DNA from: Hanleya hanleyi
Lineage: Eukaryota; Mollusca; Polyplacophora; Lepidopleurida; Hanleyidae
DNA: 64,000 nt
Assembly: GCA_036873755.1 (NCBI GenBank)
Contig: JAVTVY010047934.1
Location: forward strand, 62,001-126,000
Direction: 5' to 3'
In this document: positions 45,604 through 57,706 of the stretch, piece by piece
How positions within the stretch are numbered: the stretch's first letter is position 1
Layout: every line of letters starts with the position of its first letter
Notes under the pieces: model-generated
The model's input: only the letters and a program-made list of their open reading frames with translations
Told to the model about the DNA's origin: nothing
Databases searched by the model: none
Position numbers and translations under genes: made by a program

Positions 45604-46264
45604 ATGGTTCTGACATATCAACGTAAAAACCAACAAGTTGTCCTACCATTTTTCACGCCCTTCCCTCCGGCGGAAGTTCACCCTCCGGCGGAAGTTTGGT
45701 ATGCAGGGTGTGGAAATTGTAACATTGTAGCAAACGTCCAGCTGACGTCTGGTCGAATGAACGGTACATTATCTGATAGGGTGATCGTTGGTCTACAGGG
45801 GGCACCTTAAATGGGCTCATGAGTGTAGGTCAATTTTTTAATATTCATAAAAATGCAATAGACAAAATTTTGTGACTACCACAAATTATGGTATGACAAA
45901 TGAGTATCAAAATAAATAAGCAATATACTTATATATGTTTGCCCATGTTTCTAGTAATTTTTAATGAAGCTTCGGTACATTCAGGATATTGACGTGTACT
46001 CCACTGGACCCTCCATGCTTACATTGCTTCACTCCAAATATGTCGAGCCGCATGTTAGAGCATTTTGAATTGGGTTACCATACAAATAACACTAATTGCG
46101 GTTCCAAAATTCATAATGAATTTTACATATGCAGTCGAGAAGACTTTTGTTCAAATTATACCGAGCGATCCAGGCGTTTTGGTACCTTGTGACGGAATAA
46201 CACCGAGATATAATGCAACATTGTATGTGGTTCACCGGGCTCCATGTTATTTAAATTGCTTGTG
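45604..46264 (+). other. Possible coding remnants, family unknown
   Basis: Short plus-strand stretches read like protein but recur in no family I recognise. They are GCGNCNIVANVQLTSGRM at about 45712, IDVYSTGPSMLTLLHSKYVE at about 45990, and VLVPCDGITPRYNATLYVVH at about 46175, ending APCYLNCL-stop. They lie in different frames with stops between. This could be a pseudogene, weak exons, or chance. Confidence 0.25.
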
Positions 46265-46699
46265 ACGTTAAAAAATAGGTGTTGAACACATCAAAAGTGC
46301 GGTTGAAAATGTTATTAACCCATTAAATTCATTTAATATATATTTGTGATAACAACATAGCTGTTATTTGCAATGGGAACCAGGAATCCTCATAGAATGG
46401 TTTCCACAGGAGATAAATAAATGAACGGTCAACTGAGTAATTGGTAAATGGTAATTCACAAGCAGAAACAGTTGTGGAGATTTAAATTGTAGATTTAAGC
46501 TTGCACTACATGAACATTTTCCAGTACATTATACAACTCAATTCTCTATGATGTGGTTATCTCCCCTGTCCATTGCATGTACCTGCAGAAAAATTGTTTT
46601 GGTGCATGTAATATGTAGATTTATGATATCAGGTAGAATGCTTTCCTCATTCCATAAATATTTTGGAAGTAGAATGGAAAGAAAACATTTTTAATACAG

Positions 46700-46985
46700 G
46701 GAAATTATCATGTAAATGATCTGACCACCACTAGAGTTTAGAAACTTATCACAAGAAGGCATAATGTTGAAATTAAACCATGATACAGATGGACAGAAAA
46801 GTGTACGGACAGACAGACAGACGAGGACCTGACCAACGAAACATACAAAAGGCACATCTACAGATTACATTCTCTATCGAACAGAAGTTTCGTCGACCTG
46901 CCTTTAGTAGTTTTCAAGATATCGGAGTCCGGGGGGAAAAGAGGACGGACAGACAGGATGGCAACAATAGGCCTACCCCTTAGCC
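46700..46985. repeat. Dispersed repeat with GACGGACAGACAG simple repeats
   Basis: Contains GACAGACAGACAGACGAGGA, TCGTCGACCTGCCTTTAGTA, GTTTTCAAGATATCGGAGTC and GGACGGACAGACAGGATGG. This layout resembles the tails of the repeats at 43700 and 60100. Confidence 0.5.
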
Positions 46986-46989
46986 CAAT

Positions 46990-47922
46990 TAGGTTGAGGG
47001 GTAAAATAAAGTCAGATCCACTCAGGCATACATGTAACTGACTGCATCTGTTTTTAATCAGATTGGTTCTGACAAAATATGTTCACTGAAATATCGGAGA
47101 TTTTCCAAGAACATAAATACAGATAACAGTATATATATATACATAACATAGTAATATTTTCAGTAATTTATTTATCTGAGGAAAAAATGCCCTTCTTCCA
47201 TATACGTACAGAATGTAATAGGTACTTTCACTGCCTCTGTCATTTACTGGTTTGACTGAAACACATAATACATGAGCAGGGTGACTTCTGTAATTTGCCA
47301 AGTTAATCTGCAGATCTCAATGATTTTAGAAACACATAATGATTAGTACTTTTATATATGTAATAAAAACTGAATAACAATAACAGAAACTTAAAAAGGA
47401 ATCTGAGTGAACATAGAAATAGTGTGAAAACATTGACAAGAATCTTTCAGAAAGTAAGAATAAAAACAAAATGTAAGTGCATTGTATAATTTTATAACAA
47501 TGTAAAGATCAGTAAAATTTAATCCCAATTGTTCAGGAGATATCACTTATAAAAGCCCACTGGGTATACAAGGACTACAAGAATAAAATATTTAAAACAA
47601 GAGCATTTACATGTATATACAAATAACCATATGCATTTTCTGTATCAACCAGCTTTAGCAGCTACTGTACAGACCACATACATGTGCGTTCTGGAGTTAA
47701 TTGGTCCATGGTTTATTGGGAGTACAGAATGGAATCCCTCACCTCCCCCTCCCCCCCTCCCGAGTTAACTAATTAACAATGGTAACAACCCCCTGTGGTA
47801 CAGACGGATTATAGCTACATATTACATAATAATTTCCGCTTTGTGGGGTTTCCGGGGTTGATCCAGGATGTCGTTGCGCACACCCCAAGTCATGGTGAGA
47901 ATAGGCCTCAGCTCCTCAGACA
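46990..47922. other. No gene recognised
   Basis: AT-rich spacer with a C-rich tract near 47744-47762. Confidence 0.5.
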
Positions 47923-48075
47923 ACTTGCCGTAAGTGGTGACTAACTGGGGCACCCTGGGGTTCCCGGGTGTGAAAAGGAATAGGACCATACCCGTGGGGT
48001 TCCCGGGTGTGAAAAAGAATAGGACGAAACATCGTGATATGACTGAAATATTTTTGAAAGCGATGTTGAGGTGGT
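47923..48075 (+). mobile_element. Dimeric SINE, copy 1
   Basis: Two tandem halves carry GGGGTTCCCGGGTGTGAAAA and GGAATAGGACC, preceded by GTGACTAACTGGGGC. The shared tail CGTGATATGACTGAAATATT then TTTGAAAGCGATGTTGA follows. The same structure recurs at 51534-51693. The GGGTTCCCGGG block could derive from a tRNA B box, but this is unproven. Confidence 0.75.
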
Positions 48076-50078
48076 TCGCATTGCGACGTCATGGTCGTAC
48101 AGCGCAATGTCATTTTCCTCCTCCGACACAAAATAGGTCAGCGAAGGGAAACAATTGACGTCATAGATCTTTGAAGATAATGGAGGTATGGACGGTCAAA
48201 GACCTGTACAAAAAAAAGTAGATCGAAAGCACCATGTTTTTATTTTATTAATTAAACGATGCAATGCAGGAGAATCACTACTGAAAAAGTTAAAATAGGT
48301 CACTGGGCAAACTCTTCTCCTAAAATTGATTTTGTATTCACAACATGTGATTCTCACAGTTCAAAAACTTGATTATATTTGAAATTTGTATGTGAATGAC
48401 ATATTCACGATAACAATGTTGTTATGATCATGAAGCCACCTGTTTTTATTTTTACTTAGAAAAGTGAAAGTTTCAAACATTGTGGTATTCGTGTGGCTTT
48501 ACATGGGCAAAATGAATTTAGCCTGATCTTGTTCCAAATCTACTGACATGGTGATTTTTGGACAATAATCTAGATCGAAGACCCCACTGTTTTTCAATGC
48601 TAATTTGCTCGACAACACCCCAGGTATCAGCTGTTAAAATATAATGGTAGGTCACCGGACACAGTTTTGAGTCCTGAACCACCATAAATCAAATTCACTC
48701 ACTCGCTGACTCATAATAAATTCCCCACCATCATGATAATTTCTGAACCATACACTCATACATACATGTACCTGTCAATCGTTGATGCTGCTTCGAACGC
48801 AGCCTTAGCCATCACAATCATTGCTGTATCACTTTAACAATAAGCTATATATGTTCAGGAGCCAGACACATGAAAATAACCATACAGTAACATGACAACC
48901 ACATACATGTATCATGTTCATGACAATAATAATATGATCATGAGATTAATAGTATCATGATACATGTACAATATGTTCATTATATGAACTCATGAGATTA
49001 TCATGAGAGTAACAACAAGATATCATGATAAATGTAAATTTCTGTACAAGACTATGATAAGGTCCCGGACCAAACACGTATGAAAAAACTTCCCTCGTAA
49101 TCATTATTACAATGGGTCGACAAGCATATACATGTACAATGAGTTAAACACGTACGATGTACTTCATATATAGGTAAAAATTCACAACTATTGAGCATCC
49201 CACATGGGGAAGAAGATATGAGATATAAATATGTAATGAAATATCAAACAACTTCGGACTACTTTGTGCAAAGTTAAATTATAATAAAAAGTAAACATCC
49301 ACAGTTAGCTGTCAAGACAGATTCTCTCAAAATATAACCATGGCACTTGTGTAAGTTGATGCCATATTAAAGATAACGATGTCTCTGAGGATTCAAAGGC
49401 AAATTTCTACAGTGGGAGAGAAATTTTCGCTGCCTCTTTTGACATCAGAGATGACGTTAACGACGTTATACTTCAAGTGTCCTGCATCGTCTGTGTGACA
49501 TCGCGACAATGCATGTTAAGACACCCATTTTTCTTCATCAATTGATTTCTGAATTTCAAAAATTTCTGAAACTTCAGTATGTTTTGTGAAGTGGGCATCC
49601 TCCGATAATATCTGAAAATCAGCCAATGAGAGTACATATTTTGTCATTTATGGCAATTTGTCAGTATTTCCTAATGTTAATCTTATGGGTGTCGTCCCCC
49701 ACTTACAGGCGGGAACAGCCAGCTGTGATGCAGAGCTGTCCGTGATAATACACTGTCATGACTATCAAACCACTATTATGTTGTGCGCAATTATTAGCTA
49801 CCTTAATTATTTTTCAACAGTTTTACTTAACTGACTAAATGACATGTCACTCTCCATGCATGTCCAGGTGAACATAAACCAATCAGAAGGTTCTTATACA
49901 TTTCAGTCTACATGTGAAAAAGTGTCCTCAAATCAGCAGAGTTCTCTCAATATACAGGAGCAAGCATATCAACCAACCAAAAGCCTCCTCTCAGGTGATC
50001 ATGTAGCAACCAATCAGCAGACATTCTTCTCAGGTACAAACTTCTAATCTCAACCAATCAGCAGGCTCCTTTTAGATC
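48076..50078 (-). other. Region downstream of CUB gene, probable 3' UTR at right
   Basis: No coding domain is seen. Minus-strand AATAAA motifs occur near 48443-48448 and 48245, so the 3' UTR could extend up to about 1.8 kb below the stop at 50079. A solo CACTCACTCGC tail fragment lies near 48695. Confidence 0.35.
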
Positions 50079-50221
50079 TCAAACAACAGGTGATACAATG
50101 TCTCTCAGTTGGCTATAGTTTGGGTAACGGCAGCGCTTGTAGACCACTGGACCAGCAAATGCCAATCCAACACCCAGCGCGAAAGCCAGAATCACACAGA
50201 CTGCAACAATGTAACCAGCAA
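50079..50221 (-). CDS. CUB-LDLa receptor, last exon (transmembrane helix, tail, stop)
   Basis: Acceptor TTTCTTGCAG opens a 143-bp exon in phase 1. It encodes a hydrophobic helix (AGYIVAVCVILAFALGVGLA then FAGPVV), a basic stop-transfer YKRCRY and a tail PNYSQLRDIVSPVV before TGA. This makes the protein a type I membrane receptor-like molecule with a 20-residue cytoplasmic end. PNYSQL contains a tyrosine, but no strong signalling motif is evident. Confidence 0.88.
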
Positions 50222-50660
50222 CTGCAAGAAATTATACAGAAAAATGTAGAAATGATTTAGATTTAGAAAATGTGGACAATCAGTCATCCATGTAAGGCCA
50301 CATGAATTTCTGTTACAATAGATCAACCTGGACTTATTACAATGTCCCCAATATCCAGCTTCATTACATCAAGCCAATTTCTGTGTTCCCACTTCAAACT
50401 TGCCGTCCTATATCACGCCCCCTTCAGTGTTCAAACTACTTTCCTAATTTCCCTAATTATTCGCGATGCAGTGATTAAAATCGCCACTCAAGAAATTTGA
50501 TACTTTCAAAGCAAGATACTTCAAAGCAAGAGAATGTCTATTTTCCTTCATACTTAAGAGACAGAATCGTTCATTTCCAATCATTTTTTATGAATAGTTT
50601 CTCCATTGATGCTCATTTGTAAAACTGAAATGAGAGAGTTTTAATCAAGCCTACATGTAC

Positions 50661-50783
50661 CTCCAGAGGTCTGTGAAGGGCAGTCCTTCTCATCTGTCAT
50701 ATCACCACAGTCATCCACACCGTTACATCTCCAGTCCGGCTGGAGACAAACACCATTGTCACACTGGTCCGACTGGACGCATT
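50661..50783 (-). CDS. CUB-LDLa receptor, LDL-receptor class A exon
   Basis: A single phase 1-1 exon (acceptor TTCACAG, donor G|GTACAT) encodes one LDLa repeat. It has six cysteines and the calcium site CNGVDDCGDMTDEKDC, preceded by QCDNGVCLQPDWRC. All expected acidic ligands are present. LDLa modules bind ligands through calcium-stabilised acidic loops. Downstream PSQTSGG links to the membrane helix. Confidence 0.95.
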
Positions 50784-51354
50784 CTGTGAAGCAGGGATGA
50801 CACAAACCATCAACAATAATTTTTTTTTTACAAATTTCAGCACTGCACAGCAACCATTCATTAGCTTTACAACTGGAGGTGCATGTGCATCTAGATATTT
50901 ACAATGTGTATAGTTTTCACACACAGGGAAAGATGGGGGGGGTCACAAATAAGGCATTTGTAGGGTGTTAAAATATACTGTCTACTGAGACAGTTATCAC
51001 GATTATTATCTGTCCTAGGCCTCAAGGGGTGATAATTGTCAGTTCCAGATAATTGATTTAGTATACCACATGTCATTTTTGACCTTGGACATAGTACAAA
51101 CAGTGGAATATATTTTGGAACAGTGCATAGTCTTCTCAACTGTCCCACAAATCTGATGGCATATGCCCCATGACAGTATTACAGAAGGAAGGGGAAAATG
51201 ATTGTTGAATATGCGCAGTGTTTGTCCAATCAAAATACAGAATTCTTACATGAGACTGAGCATCATTTTTAGGATAAAGAATTGAAACTCGAGCAGTTGA
51301 AGTCCCCGACTTTGAAACAATTGATTTGGCTTGGAACCGTAACATTCAGTACCG

Positions 51355-52075
51355 GGCATGGAGAGCAATCCCAAGTGAGATCTCGTGGCAAGGTCCCCAC
51401 AATTACCAAATTGTCCTAATCTGGTCAGGTTCTCAGAAATTCTTGTCTGGAATGAAATTTTAACTTGGCCCACAAGTGGCGACACCTATAGGTGGATCAG
51501 CATGAAAAAAAATCCCAAGCGAGATCTAGAGCTTGACGTTAGAGACGACTAACTGGGGCTCCCATGGGGTTTCCGGGTGTGAAAAGGAATGGGACCCTAC
51601 CCGTGTGGTTTCTAGGTGTGAAAAGGAATAGGAACCAAATGTCGTGATATAAGTGAAAGTGACGTTAACTCATATTCACTCTCTCACTCACTCTTGAGGC
51701 AAGGTACCCAAACACCAAATTCGGAAAGAATCCGTTCAGGCTTTCAAAGTTATTGTCCAGAAACACAATTTTAAATTGGCCCCCAGGTGGCGCCACCTAA
51801 ATGACCTATAAACAGATTCATGTGAAAAACAATCCAAAGTGATATCTTGAGGCGAGGTACACACAGATTGAATTTGAAAAGAATCTGTTCAGCTTTTCAG
51901 AACTTATTTTCCGGAAACAAAATTTTAACTTCGCCCCCAAGTGGCGCCACCTAAAGGTGGATCAGCGCGAGTAACGACCCAAAGTGAGATCTTGAGGTGA
52001 CGTACCCTCATACCAAATCTGAAAGAATTTGTTCAGTTTTCCAGAAGTTATTGTCTGGAAACGAATGGATGGATG
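51355..52075. repeat. Tandem repeat of about 150 bp, four units, with nested SINE
   Basis: Units share CCAAAGTGAGATCTTGAGG, GGTACCCxCATACCAAAT, GAAAGAATCxGTTCAG, TTATTGTCxGGAAA and GTGGCGCCACCTAAA. A dimeric SINE is inserted at 51534-51693 between GAGATCT and TTGAGGCAAGG of one unit. A related pair of units lies at 63480-63720. Confidence 0.75.
51534..51693 (+). mobile_element. Dimeric SINE, copy 2
   Basis: Has the same dimer as 47923-48075 (GACTAACTGGGGCTC; TTTCCGGGTGTGAAAAGGAA; TTTCTAGGTGTGAAAAGGAA). It then has GTCGTGATATAAGTGAAAGT, GACGTTAACTC and CACTCTCTCACTCACTC. It lies in a CUB gene intron, antisense to the gene. Confidence 0.8.
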
Positions 52076-52241
52076 GACACCAGTACTACAAGAAAAGTCC
52101 CCCTTTAGTCCATTGGGCATCTGGCACACTCATCAATAGAGGAGATAAAGTGGTTGGGTATGACAGCATGCCTGCATTTTGACCGATCAAATAATAGGCT
52201 CTTCATATCAAGTACCACATAACAATCCCAACTACACATAC

Positions 52242-52432
52242 CATGTTGTTTGTAGTTCATTTCAAAGGCAAATCCAGGTGAATCTGTTGAAGAGTCATGT
52301 CGTCTATACATATATCTAACCCACAGATAATTGGTCCTTGACAACAATGTGGCTGACTTCCCATTGGTCAATTTCAGATTGGCCACAGGGGAATGCTGGG
52401 AATTCCCATCTCTGATCTCTAGGGCATTATTT
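52242..52432 (-). CDS. CUB-LDLa receptor, second half of membrane-proximal CUB domain
   Basis: Acceptor CCTTTGCAG (phase 2 entry) and donor CATG|GTATGT (phase 1) bound 191 bp. It encodes NNALEIRDGNSQHSPVANLK, then LWVRYMYRRHDSSTDSPGFA and FEMNYKQHG. The LEIRDG and GFAFEMNY strands are standard CUB strands. Phase and sequence continue exon 53167-53347. Confidence 0.93.
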
Positions 52433-53166
52433 CTGCAAAGGAAATCAGAAGGTAAACTCTTGATACTGACAAGAGATAACCAAACAGCGAGGAAATAAAT
52501 AATAATAAAATACCGATTTTGTACATTTATTCTGTACATTTATTCTGTACCTTTCTTGTCATTTTGATTCATTTTCATCATCACAAAATGATCACGAAAT
52601 TTTCACTAGCAAAGCAAATTGATTCAAATTTTAGGTTGGACATGGATTAATTTTTTCTAGATTGACATTCATAGAGCAAATCCTCTGATAATACCAGAAT
52701 TAACTCTGCCTGGCCTGAGTGTGGGATTTGAAGTCGCATGTTTTTTTTTGTTTTTTTTTATAAATGAAAATATGCCATTATTTGCCTATTTATCTCTAGC
52801 TCACTGCATGACATCTCAAAGGTCATTTGCATATCAAATTTGTACCAGACCCCAACATATTTGAAGTAAAATATCTCAGCAGCCAGGAGGAATATTCTCA
52901 TGGAATAAATGTTAAAATTTTCCCAAAAAATATGGCAAAAACAGAAATCTGTCCACCAGGAGTTTGAAGTTTAAATTTGGGTTCTCCATTAACATGTTTA
53001 AGGACAAAAATCATAAAATAACAAAGAAAAGATGATTTTAAACCATTTCGTCAACTTCCCATTCTAATAAATTGCTCACCCCCTAATTTTATGGAGGAAA
53101 AATTTCACTTCCTGTGATCAAACCAGTTTAAGAATGATTTTTAAATAATACATGTATTATACTCAC

Positions 53167-53347
53167 TTTGAATTATTTGTGTAGGCTTGAAGATCAATAT
53201 GGAATGAGACAACATACACAGAACTGGAATTAGCAGGACTCTGCGACAGAGAAATGATCCAGATGCACTCTGTGTCAGCGATGATCGTCTTTGGATAACC
53301 AGGTGTGGAAAACTGTCCTTCCTCACTGGATAAACTTTTGCCACAAT
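53167..53347 (-). CDS. CUB-LDLa receptor, first half of membrane-proximal CUB domain
   Basis: Acceptor TCATTTAG (phase 1) and donor CAAA|GTGAGT (phase 2) bound 181 bp. It encodes DCGKSLSSEEGQFSTPGYPK, then ECIWIISL and VVSFHIDLQAYTNNSK. G-x-FSTPGYP and the CxWxI strand mark the start of a CUB domain. Only the first disulfide pair (CGK and ECIW) is present; the usual second pair is missing. A sequon (NNS) is near the end. Confidence 0.93.
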
Positions 53348-53870
53348 CTAAATGATAAAAATGGGAATTCACAAACAGAAATATCCCATTTCCTATTCAC
53401 ATGATTTGCAAAATAGATTCAAGAGGTTGTAATTTTATTCCTTTATATAAAATTTTTATGAAAACAACTTAACTTACATGCACATGAGATTTTTCACAGG
53501 CACAGCCGCATCAGTTTTCAGGTGGCATGTCAACCCTTTTTTTTACCCAAAGGAAAACAATTTTTTACATTTTGTTTTTTACATATTTCCTTTCATGAAC
53601 ATTGACTCAACAAGCTGTCTGATATATCATTTTATTTGCTTGAAATAGTACACTGCAAGTAACTCCAAGATTATTGGGTTCACATAAACTGTTTCGGTTT
53701 GCCAAAAAAGATGGATGTATTTGATCTGGGCGAAAGAAAAAAAAATAATAAAAAGAAAAAAAAGTCCCCCTCTTTTTTTTCAGTTAACACTGTAAAGTTA
53801 ATTCAGACCTAAGGACAGGTTACTGGTTATCTGGAAGTGGTCACCTGCTGGTGAACTGAAGGACTTATTT

Positions 53871-54141
53871 CCAGCCCTGTGATTGGCAGGTACATGTATT
53901 TCCAGCCCTGTGATTGGCTGGTACATGTATTTCCAGCCCTGTGATTGGCTGGTACATATACTTCCAGCCCTGTGATTGGATGGTACATGTTTTTTCCAGC
54001 CCTGTGATTGGCTGGTACATGTATTTCCAGCCCTGTGATTGTTTGGTTGGTACATGTATTTCCACCCCTGTGATTGATTGGCTGGTACATGTATTTCCAG
54101 CCCTGTGATTGGCTGGTATTTCCAGCCCTGTGATTGGCTGG
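53871..54141 (-). repeat. 31-bp minisatellite in CUB gene intron
   Basis: Nine units, 25-35 bp and mostly 31, with plus-strand consensus CCAGCCCTGTGATTGGCTGG then TACATGTATTT. On the gene strand no frame has a stop within the array, so three 31-bp units encode a 31-residue period in every frame. The array starts 110 bp beyond the splice donor of exon 54251-54604. The unit contains CCAAT (ATTGG). Confidence 0.95.
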
Positions 54142-54250
54142 ATTCTTTCAGGTCTGTGACAGATTTGAACAGACCAATTGACAATGATCTTGTGACTGAA
54201 ATATATCCCATGATGCCTTGTTTCGATGCCCTTAAGCCAGTCTTTCTTAC

Positions 54251-54604
54251 CCAGGGTCCTGTAAGAGATATTGAAACCTTGTCCAGAATCCAGTCCTTGG
54301 TGAATTCCCTGTGAGGAAAATCCAATGCGGATGGACGGTTCAGTATAAAGCAGGAGATCTCCTGGATCGGCCGTCCCATTGAACAGTTCTCTCGTCACTG
54401 GCGGTGAGGTCTCATTCACAGACTGGATTACAGTCAGACTGTGACGTGGGTTTATTTGGAATGTGTTGAAGGTCATGTAGAAGATTTTCCCAGGAAGAAC
54501 AGTGGAGGTCCATTCACAGAGCATGTTGAGAGGGTACCTTTCTTCAGGGTAATATGGACTGAGCAAGTGACCACTTATAGACGAGTCTAATGGTCCACCA
54601 CAGA
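54251..54604 (-). CDS. CUB-LDLa receptor, complete CUB domain in one exon
   Basis: Acceptor TTCTCTGCAG (phase 1) and donor CTGG|GTAAGA (phase 1) bound 354 bp, a whole CUB module. Motifs are VCGGPLDSSISGHLLSPYYP, MLCEWTSTVLPGKIFYMTFN and EPSIRIGFSSQG, ending in GQGFNISYRTL. Only one disulfide pair is visible. Sequons occur at NETS, NGTA and NISY. The frame runs on past the donor through the intronic minisatellite for about 130 codons, so intron retention would append repeats rather than stop at once. Confidence 0.95.
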
Positions 54605-55597
54605 CTGCAGAGAAATAATAGAATAAACGCAAGGTTAGTGAATTGTACACTTGAACCTTTAGTAAGTGTTCGAGTAATTCGCTCATAAAAATTATTTTTA
54701 ATCAAACACATGAAATATTTCACTTCGGTGTCCGAATCTTATGCTACAAAACTAATCGATCACCGATAAAGATATTGTAACATTTCATTAACTTCTTATG
54801 ATGAAAGCAATTCAAACCTTTCCATACCCAGACATGCCAGCAGACAATGCACTTCCTACATGCAGGGCTAAACAGAAAAATGTAGAAAAATAATGAACGA
54901 CAGGTCAGACCTGAAAGTCTCAAAGGCACAACTAGATTTTACAATGATCATAACCTGTCAATTTCATGAACATGCTTGCAATAGTTTGCGAGATTCGGCT
55001 CGGAGATATGGACAGCCAGACAGCAAGGGTCCTAGCAGAACTCCTATAGGCCTGAAGGGCTGAGGACTAAAAAATAAACTCTTTTCTATAGCAAGTTACA
55101 GACATTCACCATGTTCACATGGCATCAGATTGTCTTCATCCTACCGACTATGTCTACTGTCAGATATACCCTCTGATTGCAATGGGATTGAAAATGCGAC
55201 ATGCAGCTTTGTGTGCATGGCCCTTGACCAATCAGCATTGTCCATTTGTAAACGAAGCGGAGTGGGATCAGCATATCACAGCTAAACAAGATGTCATACT
55301 GTGTGTTCTTGTGTAATAATTTAGCATAAATAAAACTTGTTAATTCTTTTACAAGATATACTGGACACATTTCTCATCTCTCTCTCCATGCTCTCACATG
55401 AAGATACATGCTCCCTGTGTTGATGCGCATCAACTGAATGCACATGTGCACTACATTTTTCTGCACAGTGCAGTCAGAGGGTGTTACACTGACATTTGAA
55501 ATGGTTACAAACTCAGACAATGGGAGAATGGTCACAGATGTAAGTTTTTATTCACTGTTTATTCGCATCACTAAACCAGAATATATTAGCAGCTCAC

Positions 55598-55695
55598 TTT
55601 TTTCAGAAAGAAGCCAGAAATCTGCCGTTACCGTTCTTGTCGTCGTATGGTTCCCATTGTATTCAAAGGCTTCATCCATAGCAGAGTACATCAAC
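55598..55695 (-). CDS. CUB-LDLa receptor, third exon of second CUB domain
   Basis: Found by phase: acceptor ATAACACAG (phase 2) and donor AAAA|GTGAGC (phase 1) bound 98 bp. It encodes LMYSAMDEAFEYNGNHTTTR then TVTADFWLLSEK, the last strands of the CUB begun at 62416-62529. A competing in-exon GT (ACG|GTAACG) would break the phase, so GTGAGC was preferred. It has one sequon (NHT). This is the least certain exon of the gene. Confidence 0.75.
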
Positions 55696-57537
55696 CTGTG
55701 TTATAGTCAAAGAGAAAATGTATTTTCTATGTAGACTGATAACCAAAACTTTATAGCAAAATGTTGTATTATCGCTCTGCAATTTCTGTGACCTATGATG
55801 ATAAAAAAAATGTTCTATTCACAGTTTCTGAGAAAGAATTAGGTTACGGCCACCAATTCTCGAGAGTCTATATGTATATACCTTAATATTGAATATTGAC
55901 ACTGGGGGATAATAAGTGAAGTTCATTTTATTTGCTTTTCTTCTAATCTGATGCCTCCTACCAGGCATGCCAGGTGGGCATGATATCACAAAATACATGT
56001 ATTTCTTTGTTATTTTCGTTTATTGCGCATCTAAAATCCATAATCTATAATGTTTCTCTGAACTACAGGCATTTGGTAATTCGAATGGGTTTATGCTTAC
56101 AGAATCAACAATTTTGATATCAGGTCGAATTCAAACGATTGGTTTGACGCTCTTGACGTAAGCTTCAATTTACACACCATTTAGAAGTAAGCCTGAGACG
56201 TGATTATATCACATACCAAATCTTGCGACCAATGAACGTTCAATTTTCTTACAACCGAAATTAAAAATACTACAGAAATATAACCTGACATGCAGGCAAG
56301 CCTTTTAAGGACAAAAAGGAATTTTAGCCACACGCCACAAAGGTCGCCCTGGAATTGGAGAGACTTGCATGCACAAGCCCCATTATATATTTGTTTGTTC
56401 AATAATTAATCTGGCATGTATTGTGATTCTAGGTCAGTCCGCTCTCACCTGTTCACTTCGATATGGATGAGAGCGGGTCATTTCCTATAAGCTTACTTAC
56501 TAGAGAACTCAGTACTTTGATGTCTAACATAGAAATGACATATAGTTGGGCATGGAGTGGTCGTTCACACCCTATGACCCCCCCTCCCAACCACCTAGCC
56601 ATACCCTGAGACATTCTAAAACCTTTCGATTTAATCTGTACATCTGATTGGATGGATGGATGAACAGACAGATAGACAGACAGACCAACATAAATGTACA
56701 TAACAATACTCTCTCGCCCATATGGGCGGAGGAGTAAGAAATATTTTAATTGCAACTGAGTATAATTTGCATTAACAGCGGTGGCCACAAATTATTTCAA
56801 CCTGCTATGCGATCACAAATTTGGTCATTCTTATCAAACCAGGTGAACAACTAAACCAGCTAGGATTTTTGATCGCATGTGAATGAATATGTACGAATTT
56901 CCAAACGTGATGTTGTCAAATTACATCGGAAAGGAAGAAGTGGAATTACAACCATATTGTGTTTTAGTACATGTATTTGCGAATGTTAACGCTGGTTTTA
57001 CTGTTTGTTTTTTTTAAATTTATTTTTCTTTTTTTACTGTCTTACTGCTGGACTCCACTGATGCATCATCCGTAAAACTCAATTTTCAACAGTAAACAGG
57101 TTAGCTGGTACTACCTTTCCAAAATGGAGAAAAAAAAGTCATTTTTTTCTCAATAACTTTGACTTATTCATCATAATGCTCCAAAATCTTCAGGCAACTT
57201 ATGTTATATATTGTTCTGTGTCGTAACAGTGGTTTACCAATGAAAGTGTACATACCCTAATTGTTAATAGAGAACAAAACATGCCATCTATTATTATTCA
57301 AATTAGACAGACAACAATTTGTTTATTTAATACCATCTAATGCAGACATATACTGTATATTCATGGTCGCCTATGACAGATGTCTCTTCATTCGATATAT
57401 TCTTGAATTTATTGAACAAAAACGACCTTTTTTAACCTCCATTTTAGAGAGGTGGTTTTCTTCAACCGGTAAAACCAGTAGTAGTTGGGGGGTAGTTCTG
57501 TTGAGAGCTAACGATGTGTTAATCAACCAAAACATAC
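55696..57537 (-). other. CUB gene intron
   Basis: No additional exon was found. The stretch 56440-56760 carries GACAGATAGACAGACAGACC simple repeats and CTCTCGCCCATATGGGCGGA, an old dispersed repeat. Confidence 0.5.
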
Positions 57538-57706
57538 CTTGCCCCTGTAGAAGCTGGAATAATTGTCCTTGGGAGATTGAGTTGTGACTGTGAGTTATCT
57601 CCCCTTGCTGTCAGCATGGTGAAGTCGTATTCAGACACACCTCTGTATATGGTGAGGCTATCCTGCCTTAATAAGCCGGAGCCTCTAACTTTCACCATGA
57701 GAAGAC
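57538..57706 (-). CDS. CUB-LDLa receptor, middle exon of second CUB domain
   Basis: Acceptor CACATGTAG (phase 1) and donor CAAG|GTATGT (phase 2) bound 169 bp. It encodes LLMVKVRGSGLLRQDSLTIY, then RGVSEYDFTMLTARGD and SQLNLPRTIIPASTGAR. The SLTIYRG strand is the CUB equivalent of the LEIRDG seen in the membrane-proximal CUB. Confidence 0.92.

Noticed and set aside
47916..48158. Overlapping small frames on both strands
   Set aside because: Produced by the dimeric SINE sequence.
55438..55734. Plus-strand 98-residue frame with apparent splice sites (CAG ... GAT|GTAAGT near 55550)
   Set aside because: It overlaps the minus-strand CUB exon 55598-55695, which fits the gene by phase and content. 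No plus-strand neighbour exons were found.
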